Shown: positions 17,676 to 26,632 of the stretch, piece by piece
Numbering within the stretch: position 1 is the stretch's first letter
Layout: each line of letters starts with the position of its first letter
Origin: JBMOMT01 sp049324835
GTDB lineage: Bacteria; Chloroflexota; Anaerolineae; CAYNKW01
Reading direction: 5' to 3'
Length of the DNA: 64,000 bases
NCBI GenBank assembly: GCA_049324835.1
Contig: JBMOMT010000027.1
Span: 46,715 to 110,714, forward strand
The notes under the pieces: model-generated
What the model saw: the letters and a program-made list of their open reading frames with translations, nothing else
Database searches by the model: none
What the model was told of the DNA's origin: nothing
Made by a program: the position numbers and the translations under genes

Positions 17676-19295
17676 ATGTCGGATTTTGGGCGATTGGTGG
17701 ACGAATTTCTGGCGGCAACCTGGCGCCACGAGCCGGTCGAGGCCACGTGGAAGGGCATTCATGACTACGATCACCTCCTGGCCGTCCGCAGTGACGAGGC
17801 GATGGCTGCCTGGGGACAGGCGCTGCTCGATTTCCAGCGCCGTTTTGAGGCCGTCGATCCGGCGGCGCTCACCCGCGACGAGGCTCTGGACCGGCGCTGG
17901 GCGCTGGCCGTGCTGGATCACGAGCTCGTCACGCACGACCTGGAGCTCTGGCGGCGCTCGCCCTATTATCACATTCAAGACCTGGGCAGCGGCCTGCACA
18001 ATCTACTGATCGGCGCGTTTGCGCCAGCCGAAGAGCGCTTGACGTCGCTGCTGGCGCGTCTGAAGGCCATTCCTGCCTCGTTGGACGCGGCGCAGCGCAC
18101 ACTCCAACCGGAAGCGGTGCCGCCGGTGTGGGTCACTCAGGGATTACTCAACGCGCAGAGCGCGCGCCGGTTCGTGGCCAACGATGTCCCTCAGGCGGCG
18201 GCCCAGGTGCCGGCCATGCAGCGCGACGTAGCAGCGGCCTGCCGGACAGCGGCGGAGGCTATCACCGACTTTGAGACCTATCTGCAGAATCTGAACGACC
18301 AGGCCAGGGGAGATTACGCCATCGGTCGGGAGCGGTTCGACCGCATCCTGAAGCGCTTTCACATGCTGGATATGGACGCTCAGGACCTCTACGCCTTTGG
18401 CCTGGAATGGATTCAGCGTTACGAACGGCAGATGATCGAGGTGGCGCGCCAGATCGACCCGGACCAAAGCTGGATCGAAGTGTTGGAGACGGTCAAAGAC
18501 GATCACCCGCAGCCCCAGGAGCTGCGCCAGGCCTACGAAGACGAGACGATGCTGGCCCGGCGGCATTGTCTGGAGCAGGACCTGATCACCTTCCCTGAGG
18601 GAGAGAGCTGCGTGCTGGAGTGGACGCCGGCCTTTTTGCGGGCCCGGGCGCCCATCGCGCTGCCGTGGGTCTCGCCGGCTTTTGAATCGGGCCTGGCGAG
18701 CAAGTGGTACATCACGCCCATCGACCCTGACGCGACGCCGGAACGGCAGACTCAGCACATTCGGGATAACAGTTGGGCCTGGATCCGGGGCATCGCCATG
18801 CACGAGATCTATCCCGGCCACCACCTGCAGCACGTGATCGCCAAACTGGTGGCCACGCCGCTGCGTAAACAGTTCTGGAGTCCGGTTTACAGTGAGGGTT
18901 GGGGGCTCTATACCGAGGAGTTGTTCTACGAGACAGGGCTGATAGCCAGTCCCGAATTCCGTCTGATGCAGTTGCGCAACGGGCTGTGGCGGGCGGTGCG
19001 CATCATCGTGGATACCGGCTTGCACAGCCGCGGCATGTCGCTGGAGGAATCGGCGTGGTGGCTGGCCGAGCGCGCCCGGCTGGAGCCTCGCTGGGCCGAG
19101 AGCGAGACGCGCCACTATACCACGCGGCCCACTTATCCTTCGTCGTATCAGGTGGGTTTTGCCATGCTGCTGGAATTGCGAGAAAAGGTCAGAGCGGAAA
19201 ATGGCGCTGGTTTCCGGCTCAAAGACTTTCACGACACCCTGATGAGCTATAGCTCGCTGCCGCTCAGGCTGGTGGAAGAGGAGATGCTGGGCTGA
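17676..19295 (+). CDS. DUF885 family putative metallo-hydrolase 2
   Basis: The 539-residue paralogue of the gene at 9990 carries HEIYPGHHLQ and EGWGLYTEELFYE at matching positions and similar flanks such as DNSWAWIRGIAMHE. No signal peptide is visible. It is sandwiched between an amidohydrolase and an SDR whose start lies one base after its stop, so it belongs to the peptide-importer operon. The putative zinc site (two His and a downstream Glu) suggests amide or peptide bond hydrolysis; family function is not established. GGGAGGTACC precedes the ATG. Confidence 0.88.
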   Translation: MSDFGRLVDEFLAATWRHEPVEATWKGIHDYDHLLAVRSDEAMAAWGQALLDFQRRFEAVDPAALTRDEALDRRWALAVLDHELVTHDLELWRRSPYYHIQDLGSGLHNLLIGAFAPAEERLTSLLARLKAIPASLDAAQRTLQPEAVPPVWVTQGLLNAQSARRFVANDVPQAAAQVPAMQRDVAAACRTAAEAITDFETYLQNLNDQARGDYAIGRERFDRILKRFHMLDMDAQDLYAFGLEWIQRYERQMIEVARQIDPDQSWIEVLETVKDDHPQPQELRQAYEDETMLARRHCLEQDLITFPEGESCVLEWTPAFLRARAPIALPWVSPAFESGLASKWYITPIDPDATPERQTQHIRDNSWAWIRGIAMHEIYPGHHLQHVIAKLVATPLRKQFWSPVYSEGWGLYTEELFYETGLIASPEFRLMQLRNGLWRAVRIIVDTGLHSRGMSLEESAWWLAERARLEPRWAESETRHYTTRPTYPSSYQVGFAMLLELREKVRAENGAGFRLKDFHDTLMSYSSLPLRLVEEEMLG

Positions 19296-19296
19296 C

Positions 19297-20055
19297 ATGA
19301 GCGAACGGAAAAAGAAACTGGCAGGCAAGGTGGCCGTGGTCACTGGTGGGGCTTCGGGCATTGGCCGGGCGTCGGCGTTGCTTCTGGCGAGCGAGGGGGC
19401 CAGCGTGATCGTGGCCGACATCGACGAGGCTGGCGGGCGCGACACGGTTCAGACCATCCAGGAGCGAGGCGGCGAGGCGACCTTTGTCCGCACCGACGTG
19501 ACGGTTGCCGCCGATGTGGAGCGCATGATCGCCGCTGCCGTCGAAACCTACGGGCGGCTCGATGTGCTGTTCAACAATGCCGGCATCGCCCACCGCGCCC
19601 CGGTCGACGAATGCACCGAAGAAGACTGGGATCGGGTCATGGCCATCAATCTCAAAGGTGTGTTTCTGGGCTCCAGGTACGCGGTGCCGGTGATGAAGCG
19701 GCAGGGAGGCGGGAGCATCATCAACACCGCCTCCGGGGCCGGGCTGGTGGGCACGGTGCGCTCGCCGGCCTATTGCGCTTCCAAGGGGGGCGTGGTGCTG
19801 CTGACCAAACAGATGGCTCTGGATTTCGCCCAAGACAACATCCGCGTCAATGCCATCTGCCCTGGCGCGGTGGATACGCCGTTGATGGATCTGATCCTGC
19901 GTGAGATTTCGGACGATCTGGGCGAGGCCCGGCGTATCTATGAGGGACGGTTGCCCCGCGGGCGGATGCTGGCCCCGGAGGAAGTGGCCCACGCGGTGCT
20001 CTATTTGGCCTCCGATGAATCGGGTTTTATGACCGGCAATCCATTTATGGTTTGA
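19297..20055 (+). CDS. Short-chain dehydrogenase/reductase (SDR) 3, shortened C-terminus
   Basis: The 252-residue SDR has TGGASGIG, NNAG and YCASK. The other SDRs in the window end with VDGG plus a few residues, but this one stops at GNPFMV, so the terminal DGG loop is missing. A miniature inverted-repeat element starts within about ten bases of the stop, which suggests its insertion removed the 3' end. The loss is at the edge of the nucleotide/substrate site, so the enzyme may still fold. It overlaps no neighbour and starts one base after the DUF885 stop codon. Confidence 0.88.
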   Translation: MSERKKKLAGKVAVVTGGASGIGRASALLLASEGASVIVADIDEAGGRDTVQTIQERGGEATFVRTDVTVAADVERMIAAAVETYGRLDVLFNNAGIAHRAPVDECTEEDWDRVMAINLKGVFLGSRYAVPVMKRQGGGSIINTASGAGLVGTVRSPAYCASKGGVVLLTKQMALDFAQDNIRVNAICPGAVDTPLMDLILREISDDLGEARRIYEGRLPRGRMLAPEEVAHAVLYLASDESGFMTGNPFMV

Positions 20056-20061
20056 TTTCCG

Positions 20062-20208
20062 CCACTGCTCACCCTCCCGCAGGCTCTGGTAGGGGCATGC
20101 CGTGCCGCTTTGTACTGCTACAGTTTGCAGATTTACCGGGCCCAGTCGGCCAGATTGTGGCATGGGACGAACGATTTTAGCCTGCGGGAGGGTAGGCTGA
20201 AATCCTTG
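20062..20208. repeat. MITE family copy A
   Basis: Inverted ends pair CTCACCCTCCCGCAGGCT (left) with AGCCTGCGGGAGGGTAGG (right). The interior shares blocks with the copy at 49365, for example the segment around AGATTGTGG and GACGAACGATTTTAG. The outermost GTAACT/AGTTAC bases seen in intact copies are degenerate here and no target duplication is recognisable. It directly follows the shortened SDR gene. With the next repeat it fills the gap to the second amidohydrolase. Confidence 0.75.
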
Positions 20209-20238
20209 ACAAAGGAAATTCTCAACAGACAGAGCAAG

Positions 20239-20316
20239 ATTTCACCGCCGAGGCCGCCGAGCACGCGGAGAAAAAAACCAGCAAGTCTCTGCGCCCTCTG
20301 CGTCTCTGCGGTGAGA
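20239..20316. repeat. GC-rich inverted repeat (CACCG...CGGTG type)
   Basis: The left arm TTCACCGCCGAGGCCGCC through CACGCGGAG is roughly complementary to the right arm CTCTGCGCCCTCTG through TCTGCGGTGA. Relatives with the same arms are at 34901-35008 and 48107-48224, all intergenic. Hairpins of this wording are common in intergenic regions of many environmental bacteria. No coding potential was seen. Confidence 0.65.
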
Positions 20317-20378
20317 CAAACTTGTCGGCTTGAGGTGAAGCTTTGTTAGGCAGTTACGATGGAGAAAGGAATGGCAAT

Positions 20379-21635
20379 ATGCCCAAAACGGCGTTTACCA
20401 ACTGCTTTGTGGTGGATGGTCTGAATTCCAAACCCCTCCCGGCGGCCACCGTACTGGTGGAGGATGGCAGGATCGCCTGGCTCCATTCTGGAGATGGCGC
20501 GGTTGTGCCGGAGGATGCGGCAGTAGTGGACTTGAAGGGACATTACTTGTTGCCCGGCCTGTGGGACTGCCACTGCCATCCCGGCGGTATGATCCCGGAC
20601 CCGGAGCGATACTCGTCGTTCGAGACGGAATCCGAGCTGACGCTGCGCGCGCTGCGCAACATCACCGCGGCCTTTCGGGCCGGCGTGACCGGACTGCGCG
20701 TGGTGGCCGAGGCGGCTTTTGTGGACGTGGCGCTGCGTGAGGCGTTTGCCGGCGTCGCCCCGGCCGGCATGTGGCACGATGTGTATGCCGAGGCGCCGCT
20801 GCACGGGCCGCGCATGTTCGTGGCGGGTCCGGGGCTTCGCATCACCGGCGGCCACGGCGCCGAGCGGCGGGTCAAGGGTTTGGTCAATTGGGATATCGAG
20901 GTGGATGGCGCCGATGAGGTGCGCAAAGCCACGCGCTATGTCATCAAGATGGGCGTCGATTGGGTCAAGTTGATGATCACGGGGGGCATTGCCGGGGTGC
21001 GCGAGGGTATGGGTGAATCGCAGATGACCTTCGACGAGATCAAGGCCGCCTGTGACGCGGCGCACAACAAGGGACTCAAGGTGTGTGCCCACATCGGCGC
21101 GGCGGCTGCGGCCAAGCTGGCGGTCGAGGCCGGTCTGGATTCGGTGGAGCACGGTTATCTGCTGGATCGAGAGGTGGTGGATAGGATGGCCGAGCGGGGC
21201 GTCTGGTATGTGCCCACCCTGACCGTCACCGAAGACGAGCAGCGGCTGCGCCTCAACCGGACGCCAGATTACTCCATTGAGCGGGCGCTGGCAGGGGCCG
21301 AGGCTCATCGTCGGAGCTTTGAGCTGGCCCTCAGGGCGGGTGTCAAGATCGCCAGCGGCGCCGATATGAATCCCATGTGGGTCACCAGCGTCAAAGAGAT
21401 CTATTGGCTGGGCCGGTGTGGTATGACCAACCTTCAGGCCCTCCAGGCGGCCACCATTCGCGCCGCCGAGCTGTGCGGCGTGGCCGACGATCTGGGCACA
21501 GTCGAGGCCGGCAAACTGGCCGACCTGATCGTGGTTCCAGACGATCCGCTGGCCGATCTGACGCATCTCTGCAGTGTGGAGATGGTCATCAAAGAGGGCC
21601 AGATCGTCGTCGATAGGCCGAGCGAGGCCGGCTAA
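20379..21635 (+). CDS. Amidohydrolase (imidazolonepropionase/prolidase-like) 2
   Basis: The 418-residue paralogue of the enzyme at 16348 shares almost identical blocks, for example GGIAGVREGMGESQMTF and AAHNKGLKV. Metal ligands are DCHCHPGG, the Lys in WVKLMITGGI, the His in CAHIG, the His in VEHGY and the Asp in GADMNP. GGAGAAAGGA precedes ATG 20379 by 8 nt. It is separated from the upstream operon by two repeat elements, so it may now depend on its own promoter. Probably hydrolyses a related cyclic amide or dipeptide. Confidence 0.9.
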   Translation: MPKTAFTNCFVVDGLNSKPLPAATVLVEDGRIAWLHSGDGAVVPEDAAVVDLKGHYLLPGLWDCHCHPGGMIPDPERYSSFETESELTLRALRNITAAFRAGVTGLRVVAEAAFVDVALREAFAGVAPAGMWHDVYAEAPLHGPRMFVAGPGLRITGGHGAERRVKGLVNWDIEVDGADEVRKATRYVIKMGVDWVKLMITGGIAGVREGMGESQMTFDEIKAACDAAHNKGLKVCAHIGAAAAAKLAVEAGLDSVEHGYLLDREVVDRMAERGVWYVPTLTVTEDEQRLRLNRTPDYSIERALAGAEAHRRSFELALRAGVKIASGADMNPMWVTSVKEIYWLGRCGMTNLQALQAATIRAAELCGVADDLGTVEAGKLADLIVVPDDPLADLTHLCSVEMVIKEGQIVVDRPSEAG

Positions 21636-21810
21636 TTCGGCAAAGGGCAGTGGCCCAACCCGTAGAGCTTTTTGTGAGTGGAATGGACGATCTGGGGATC
21701 GATGGGGCGGTGATTGCCGGGCAACGAACAGCCCGGCGGTGACGAGAGGGTTTATGGTAATTATGAGGCCTGCCGCGAATTGGATGTGCCACGGAGAAAG
21801 AGACTGAACG

Positions 21811-23736
21811 ATGAACACGACATCTCGACCAGCACTGACTCATTTGTTTGAACCTATCACCATCAACGGCATGACGCTGCGCAACCGCATCGTGGTGCCG
21901 CCGATGGATACCGGCTATGGCTCGACGACGCACGAGGTGACGGATCAGCTCATCGCTTATCACCGGCGGCGCGCCGAGGGCGGCGTGGGGCTGATCATCG
22001 TCGAATACACCTCGGTAGACCCCGGCGGTCGCTGCACGGAAACGCAGATCGGTCTCTACGACGATCGTTTCATCCCCGGCTTCAAGCGGCTCACCGGGGC
22101 CGTGCACGCGCATGGGGCCAGGATCGCGTTGCAGATCCATCACGGTGGGCTGCGGGCCCGGCCCCAGTTCTCCGGCGGCGAGATCGTCGCCCCGTCGGCC
22201 ATCGCCGAGGGCTACCTGCCCCGCGAGTTGACGATTCCCGAGATCGAAGCGCTGGTGGAGGCCTTTGGGCAGGCTGCCCGGCGGGCAAAAGAGGCAGGCT
22301 TTGACGCCGTCGAAATCCACGGCGCGCACGGCTACCTGATCAACGAGTTTCTATCGCCCTGGTTCAACCGGCGGGACGACGCCTACGGCGGCAGTTTCGA
22401 AAAACGGCTGCGTTTCCCGCTGGAGGTGGTGCAGCGTGTGCGGGAGCTGGTGGGAGCCGATTTCCCGGTGGGCTTTCGTATCGTCGGCGAGGAGCTGCCG
22501 CTGGGCAGCGGCCTCACCCTCAGGGAGACGACCCGCATCGCCGTGCGGCTGCAAGCGGCCGGCGTCGACCTGATCCACGTTTCGGTCGGCAACGTCGGCC
22601 CCTCGCTGGGCCGGGTGGTGGCGCCCATGGCGGTCGATTGGGGCTTTAACGTCTACGCGGCGGCGGCCGTCAGGCGGGCGGTGGACGTGCCAGTCATCGC
22701 CGTGGGACGTATCACCGACGTCCACCTGGCCGCTCGCATCGTCGGCGATGGTCACGCCGATCTGGTGGCCATGGGCCGGGCGTCGCTGGCCGATCCGGAT
22801 TTTCCCAACAAGGCCTGGGAGGGCCGCTTTGACGAGATTCGCCGCTGTTTCGGCTGCGCCGATGCCTGCACCCGCTCCTACCGCCACTGCAACAACAATC
22901 CGGAACTGGGCCGCGAGCTGAGCTGGGAGCTGCGCCTGGCGGAAACGCCCAAAACGGTGTGGGTGATCGGCGGCGGTGTGGCGGGCATGGAGGCCGCTCA
23001 CCTGGCCGCGCGGCGCGGCCACAGGGTGACGTTGTTCGAGCAGGAGGCGCAGCTCGGCGGCCAGATTCACGCTGCCGCTGCGCCGCCCCACAAGGGCGAG
23101 CTGCTCAACGCCATCTCGAATCGTGTGCCGCTGCTGGAACGGTACGGCGTCGAGGTGCGGCTGGGCACGCGGGTGACGGTCGACATGGTGCGCCAGGCCA
23201 GGCCCGACGCAGTCATCGTGGCGACCGGCGCGCTGCCGCAGCGGCTGCCCATCCCCGGCATCGACCGGCCGGAGGTGGTGCAGGCCAAAGACGTGCTCAC
23301 CGGCCGGGCCTTTGTGGGCATCAAAGTGGCGGTGCTGGGCGGCGGCATGGTGGGTTCGGAGACGGCCGAGTATCTGGCCGATCATCACCGTGACGTGACG
23401 GTCGTCGAGATGCTGGACGCCATCGCCGCCGACATGCCCCGCGTGCCGCGCGCCTATCTGCTGCGCCGGCTGGCGCAATACGGCGTCGAGATCGTCACCG
23501 GGGCCAAAGCGGAGGCCATCACCGAGCTCGGCATTCTGGTGACCATCGATGGGCAGCAGCGCCTGCTGCATGGGTTCACCAACGTGGTGCTGGCCACGGG
23601 CAGCGCGCCCGCCGACGATCTGATCGAGGCGCTGAGGGGTGTGGTGGACGAGTTGTACGTGGTGGGTGACGCCAGACAGGTGGCCCGCATCGCCGATGCC
23701 ACGGCCCAGGCCGCCGAGGCAGCTCTGAGGGTTTGA
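21811..23736 (+). CDS. OYE-type NADH:flavin oxidoreductase / 2,4-dienoyl-CoA reductase family 2
   Basis: The 641-residue paralogue of the protein at 5004 has an FMN barrel (QIHHGGLR, HGAHGYL), an iron-sulfur segment CFGCADAC and a C-terminal FAD/NAD domain (VIGGGVAGMEAA, VLGGGMVGSE). The fourth Cys comes only six residues after the third, against eleven in the first paralogue, so the cluster loop is shorter. It probably reduces a conjugated double bond in the pathway served by the amidohydrolase and aldolase next to it. The ATG at 21811 follows GGAGAAAGAG. Confidence 0.9.
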   Translation: MNTTSRPALTHLFEPITINGMTLRNRIVVPPMDTGYGSTTHEVTDQLIAYHRRRAEGGVGLIIVEYTSVDPGGRCTETQIGLYDDRFIPGFKRLTGAVHAHGARIALQIHHGGLRARPQFSGGEIVAPSAIAEGYLPRELTIPEIEALVEAFGQAARRAKEAGFDAVEIHGAHGYLINEFLSPWFNRRDDAYGGSFEKRLRFPLEVVQRVRELVGADFPVGFRIVGEELPLGSGLTLRETTRIAVRLQAAGVDLIHVSVGNVGPSLGRVVAPMAVDWGFNVYAAAAVRRAVDVPVIAVGRITDVHLAARIVGDGHADLVAMGRASLADPDFPNKAWEGRFDEIRRCFGCADACTRSYRHCNNNPELGRELSWELRLAETPKTVWVIGGGVAGMEAAHLAARRGHRVTLFEQEAQLGGQIHAAAAPPHKGELLNAISNRVPLLERYGVEVRLGTRVTVDMVRQARPDAVIVATGALPQRLPIPGIDRPEVVQAKDVLTGRAFVGIKVAVLGGGMVGSETAEYLADHHRDVTVVEMLDAIAADMPRVPRAYLLRRLAQYGVEIVTGAKAEAITELGILVTIDGQQRLLHGFTNVVLATGSAPADDLIEALRGVVDELYVVGDARQVARIADATAQAAEAALRV

Positions 23737-23740
23737 GGGC

Positions 23741-24535
23741 GTGGCAAAAGCAAGTGAGATGCGCGAAATGACCGAAAAGAGAACGCTGCGCCACAGGCTG
23801 GCCGCCGGGGAAACGGTCTTTGGACCCTTTCTCAAGATCCCAGCGGCGGCGCCCATCGAGATCGCCGGCTACGCGGGTTTTGATTTCTGCATCATCGATC
23901 TGGAGCATAGCCCTTTCTCCTTCGAGCGGGCCGAAGAGATGGTGCGCGCTGGCCAGGTGGCCGGCGTGGCGCCCGTCATTCGCCCTTTCGATGGGCGTCC
24001 GTCCACGCTGGTGCGCGCCCTGGACACGGGCTGCGCGGGGGTGGTAGTGCCTCACGTGCAGACGCAGGCCCAGGCAGAAGCGGTGGTGCGTGGGGCGCGG
24101 TTTCATCCGCTGGGAGAGCGGGGCATGGATCCCCATGCCCGCGCGGCCCGATTCCGCGCTATCCCCCAAGAGATCTATTTTGCCCAGGCCGACCGGCGGA
24201 CGCTGGTCGGGGTGCAGGTGGAGGGCACGCAGGGCGTTGGCAACCTGGCCGACATCGTCGCGGTGGCAGGGATCGATCTGATCTTTATCGGCCCCTACGA
24301 TCTATCCCAGTCTTTGGGTGTGCCGGGCCAGATCGACGCCCCGGTCGTGCGGGAAAAGGTGCAACAGATCGTCGTCGCGGCGCGGCGGGCAGACAAAGCG
24401 GTGGGCATCTATGCCGACGACGTGGCCGGGGCGCGGCGCTGGCGGGACCTGGGCATCCAGTTCGTGGCGGTCAGTGTAGATGTTTACCTGTTGATGCGGG
24501 CCTGCGAGCAGATGGTTGAAGCCCTGCACGCCTGA
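23741..24535 (+). CDS. HpcH/HpaI family class II aldolase
   Basis: The 264-residue protein is a metal-dependent aldolase or citrate-lyase-like barrel. DLEHSPF holds the catalytic His, VQVEGTQG and GPYDLS the metal-binding Glu and Asp. Relatives cleave 2-keto-3-deoxy or 4-hydroxy-2-keto acids to pyruvate plus an aldehyde. The GTG at 23741 lies 4 nt after the upstream stop; in-frame ATGs at 23759 and 23768 are alternatives and the true start is uncertain. As the last step gene before the IclR regulator, it would release central metabolites. Confidence 0.9.
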   Translation: MAKASEMREMTEKRTLRHRLAAGETVFGPFLKIPAAAPIEIAGYAGFDFCIIDLEHSPFSFERAEEMVRAGQVAGVAPVIRPFDGRPSTLVRALDTGCAGVVVPHVQTQAQAEAVVRGARFHPLGERGMDPHARAARFRAIPQEIYFAQADRRTLVGVQVEGTQGVGNLADIVAVAGIDLIFIGPYDLSQSLGVPGQIDAPVVREKVQQIVVAARRADKAVGIYADDVAGARRWRDLGIQFVAVSVDVYLLMRACEQMVEALHA

Positions 24536-24569
24536 TCTTGAACACACATAGAGCGCTGCTATCCTTATG

Positions 24570-24598
24570 ATGACAAAATACCGGGAATGTTGTATAAT
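24570..24598 (+). promoter_or_regulatory. Sigma70-type promoter of the IclR gene with an overlapping dyad
   Basis: ATGACA (24570-24575) and TATAAT (24593-24598) are separated by exactly 17 bp, 107 nt before the regulator start. The -10 box lies inside TGTATAATACA, a perfect 5+5 dyad around one central base, which could be an autoregulatory operator. Confidence 0.7.
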
Positions 24599-24704
24599 AC
24601 ATAACACTTGGGAAATCGATAGGCTTGAAAAGCTACTGCCTGGTTGCACGAGATGACCGGAGCAGCATCCAGCTTCTTCTTCGACAGGCACGAGGAGACA
24701 GACG

Positions 24705-25511
24705 ATGAAACAGACATCAACGGGTGAGCGGCGTGGCGAATCAACTTATCACACCCGAGCGGTGAACCGGGCTCTGCGGATCTTGACCTCTTTTTCGATC
24801 AACGATTTCGAGTTGTCCATCGCCGAGTTGAACGAAAAACTGGACATCCACAAGAGCACGCTGGTTCGGCTCCTCCAGTGTATGGCAGACGAGGGGTTCA
24901 TTGAACAGAATCCGGAAACGGGAAAATATCGCCTGGGGATCAAAACGTTCGAGATCGGCAGTCTTTTTCATCGCACGCGCATGATGAACATTGAGGTCAT
25001 TGCTCGCCCGTTCATGCAGCGCTTGGTCGACAAGTTCAATCTCTCGGCCAATCTGGCTATCCGAGAGGCCAACGAGATCATCTATGTCAAGGCGATTGAG
25101 CCGCAGGGCTCACCCATGCGAGTGGCCTATTCGACCGGCGATCGGTTTGGGGTTCATCATACGGCCCTGGGCAAGGCGATGATAGCCTTTCTTCCTGCTG
25201 AGCAGTTGGAGGAAATGCTGAGCCACGAGTTGCCGGTGTTGACCCCCCGGACCATTAACACTATCGAGGGATTGTTCGAAGAATTGACGTTGGTCAGAAG
25301 CCGGGGCTATGCCGTTGACGACGAAGAGTCGCTGCCCGGTTTACGCTGCATCGGCGCGCCTGTGTGGGACAGTGAACGGGTGGTGGCTGCACTGAGTGCG
25401 TCCGGTTCGACGCTGCTCATCACTCAAGAACGCATCGACGAGATCGCCCAAGGCGTCGTAGAAGCGGCCAGGGCCTGCTCGGCCCAACTGGGCGCAAAAC
25501 CACGGCCTTGA
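24705..25511 (+). CDS. IclR family transcriptional regulator
   Basis: The 268-residue regulator has an N-terminal winged helix (about residues 17-80, with LDIHKSTLVRLLQCMADEGF as recognition region) and a C-terminal effector domain containing HHTALGKAMIAFLP and the DDEE loop typical of IclR. These dimers control catabolic operons in response to small acids. Its position after the OYE/aldolase genes suggests it regulates them or itself. A good promoter lies upstream and a factor-independent terminator downstream, so it is its own transcription unit. Confidence 0.93.
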   Translation: MKQTSTGERRGESTYHTRAVNRALRILTSFSINDFELSIAELNEKLDIHKSTLVRLLQCMADEGFIEQNPETGKYRLGIKTFEIGSLFHRTRMMNIEVIARPFMQRLVDKFNLSANLAIREANEIIYVKAIEPQGSPMRVAYSTGDRFGVHHTALGKAMIAFLPAEQLEEMLSHELPVLTPRTINTIEGLFEELTLVRSRGYAVDDEESLPGLRCIGAPVWDSERVVAALSASGSTLLITQERIDEIAQGVVEAARACSAQLGAKPRP

Positions 25512-25529
25512 CGAGCACGGCGTGGGCGC

Positions 25530-25567
25530 AGGCTCCTGTCATTTCAAACAGGGGCCTGTTTTTTTCC
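25530..25567 (+). terminator. Rho-independent terminator after the IclR gene
   Basis: AGGCTCCTG pairs with CAGGGGCCT (one mismatch) around a 10-nt loop, followed by GTTTTTTT. Strong by shape. Confidence 0.85.
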
Positions 25568-25667
25568 TGCCAGCCCGGCTCAACTTGGGCTTGACAAATT
25601 TTTGTATTTAATTCAATCTTGTATATTCATCGTTTATCATTCGCTGTAAAATACGAGGAGGACAACC

Positions 25668-26336
25668 ATGGAACGTATACCGGAGAGTGAGGCGATTGCG
25701 GCGATGGCGGATGCACGTCGCTACAGCCAGGTGATGAGCCGACGGCTGGTGCAACACGAGTACTGTCAATTGGCGCGTGAGGTGGTGAGGATGGGCGTGC
25801 CGTCTGGCGGCCGGGTGCTCGATGTGGGGACGGGGCCGGGCTTTGTGGCCATCGAGGTGGCCAGGTTGTTGCAGGGAACCGGCTGCCAGGTGGTGGGCCT
25901 GGACCTTTCGGCGGCGATGCTGGTCGTGGCCGCCGAAAATGGGGCGCAACAGGGTCTGAGTGATCTGTTGACCTGGCGCGAGGGCGACGCCAGGGCCATG
26001 CCTTTCGACGACGATGAATTCGACGCGGTGGTGTCTTCCGGCTCGCTGCATCACTGGGAAGACCCGCAAGCTGTCGTAAACGAGATAGCGCGGGTGCTAA
26101 AGCCTGGCGGACATTGCATCATCCGCGATTCGAAGCGGTTGCAGCGTGGGGGGCCGCGTCTGTTCGCCTGGGCCATTGGGCTGACGCTGCCGCGCGATTT
26201 CCGGGAGCACTACTGGCACTCGATCCGGTCGTCGTACACGCCGCAAGAGCTGACGGCCATCCTGGAGACATCACACCTGCGAGGCTGGCGCATCGTCGAG
26301 GATTTGCTGGACTTGATGGTGGTCAAAGAGGGCTGA
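25668..26336 (+). CDS. Class I SAM-dependent methyltransferase
   Basis: The 222-residue cytoplasmic methyltransferase has motif I VLDVGTGPGFVAIEVA, the acidic end of strand 2 in VVGLDLS, and motif IV/post region VVSSGSLHHWEDP, a UbiE/menaquinone-like type 11 pattern. The acceptor substrate cannot be inferred. CGAGGAGG precedes the ATG. TTGACA at 25591 is a possible -35 element, but the -10 is weak. A small truncated gene starts 2 nt after its stop. Confidence 0.9.
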   Translation: MERIPESEAIAAMADARRYSQVMSRRLVQHEYCQLAREVVRMGVPSGGRVLDVGTGPGFVAIEVARLLQGTGCQVVGLDLSAAMLVVAAENGAQQGLSDLLTWREGDARAMPFDDDEFDAVVSSGSLHHWEDPQAVVNEIARVLKPGGHCIIRDSKRLQRGGPRLFAWAIGLTLPRDFREHYWHSIRSSYTPQELTAILETSHLRGWRIVEDLLDLMVVKEG

Positions 26337-26338
26337 CG

Positions 26339-26557
26339 ATGCCACAGTTGGTCAAAGGCGGCAAGTGGGTCTATGGCTGGGTGGTTGTCGGGCCAGAGTG
26401 GGAGTTGACAGTCCCGCCGGAGGCGTGGGCCGCGTACGGCTTTCAGGTTGGGGATGAGGCGGCATGTTTTAGTACCTTACCGGTGAAATTCTTGCACGCC
26501 GGGCAAGGAATTTACCACAAAGGCGCAAAGGCACAAAGCTCTTTTTTTGATTTATAA
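26339..26557 (+). CDS. Small conserved protein, C-terminus replaced by a repeat
   Basis: This 72-residue product begins MPQLVKGGKWVYGW and continues with TVPPEAWAAYGFQVGDEA, which resembles small beta-rich proteins of the AbrB-like type (a Pro-Pro-Glu strand then a GD turn). The last 20 or so residues (HKGAKAQSS) are read from an intergenic ACAAAGG repeat, so the natural C-terminus is lost. It starts 2 nt after the methyltransferase stop, implying coupling. Function unknown. Confidence 0.5.
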   Translation: MPQLVKGGKWVYGWVVVGPEWELTVPPEAWAAYGFQVGDEAACFSTLPVKFLHAGQGIYHKGAKAQSSFFDL

Positions 26558-26587
26558 TTTGTGTCTTGGTGTCCTGGTGGTGAGATT
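26509..26587. repeat. AT-rich inverted repeat (ACCACAAAGG type)
   Basis: The left arm TTTACCACAAAGGCGCAAAG and the right arm GTGTCTTGGTGTCCTGGTGG are roughly complementary. It overlaps the end of the preceding small gene and supplies its stop codon. Such hairpins are widespread intergenic repeats. Confidence 0.6.
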
Positions 26588-26632
26588 TCCCTGATGGGTT
26601 CCGGCTTGTCCAGGTTAGGGAAGAGGTGTAAA

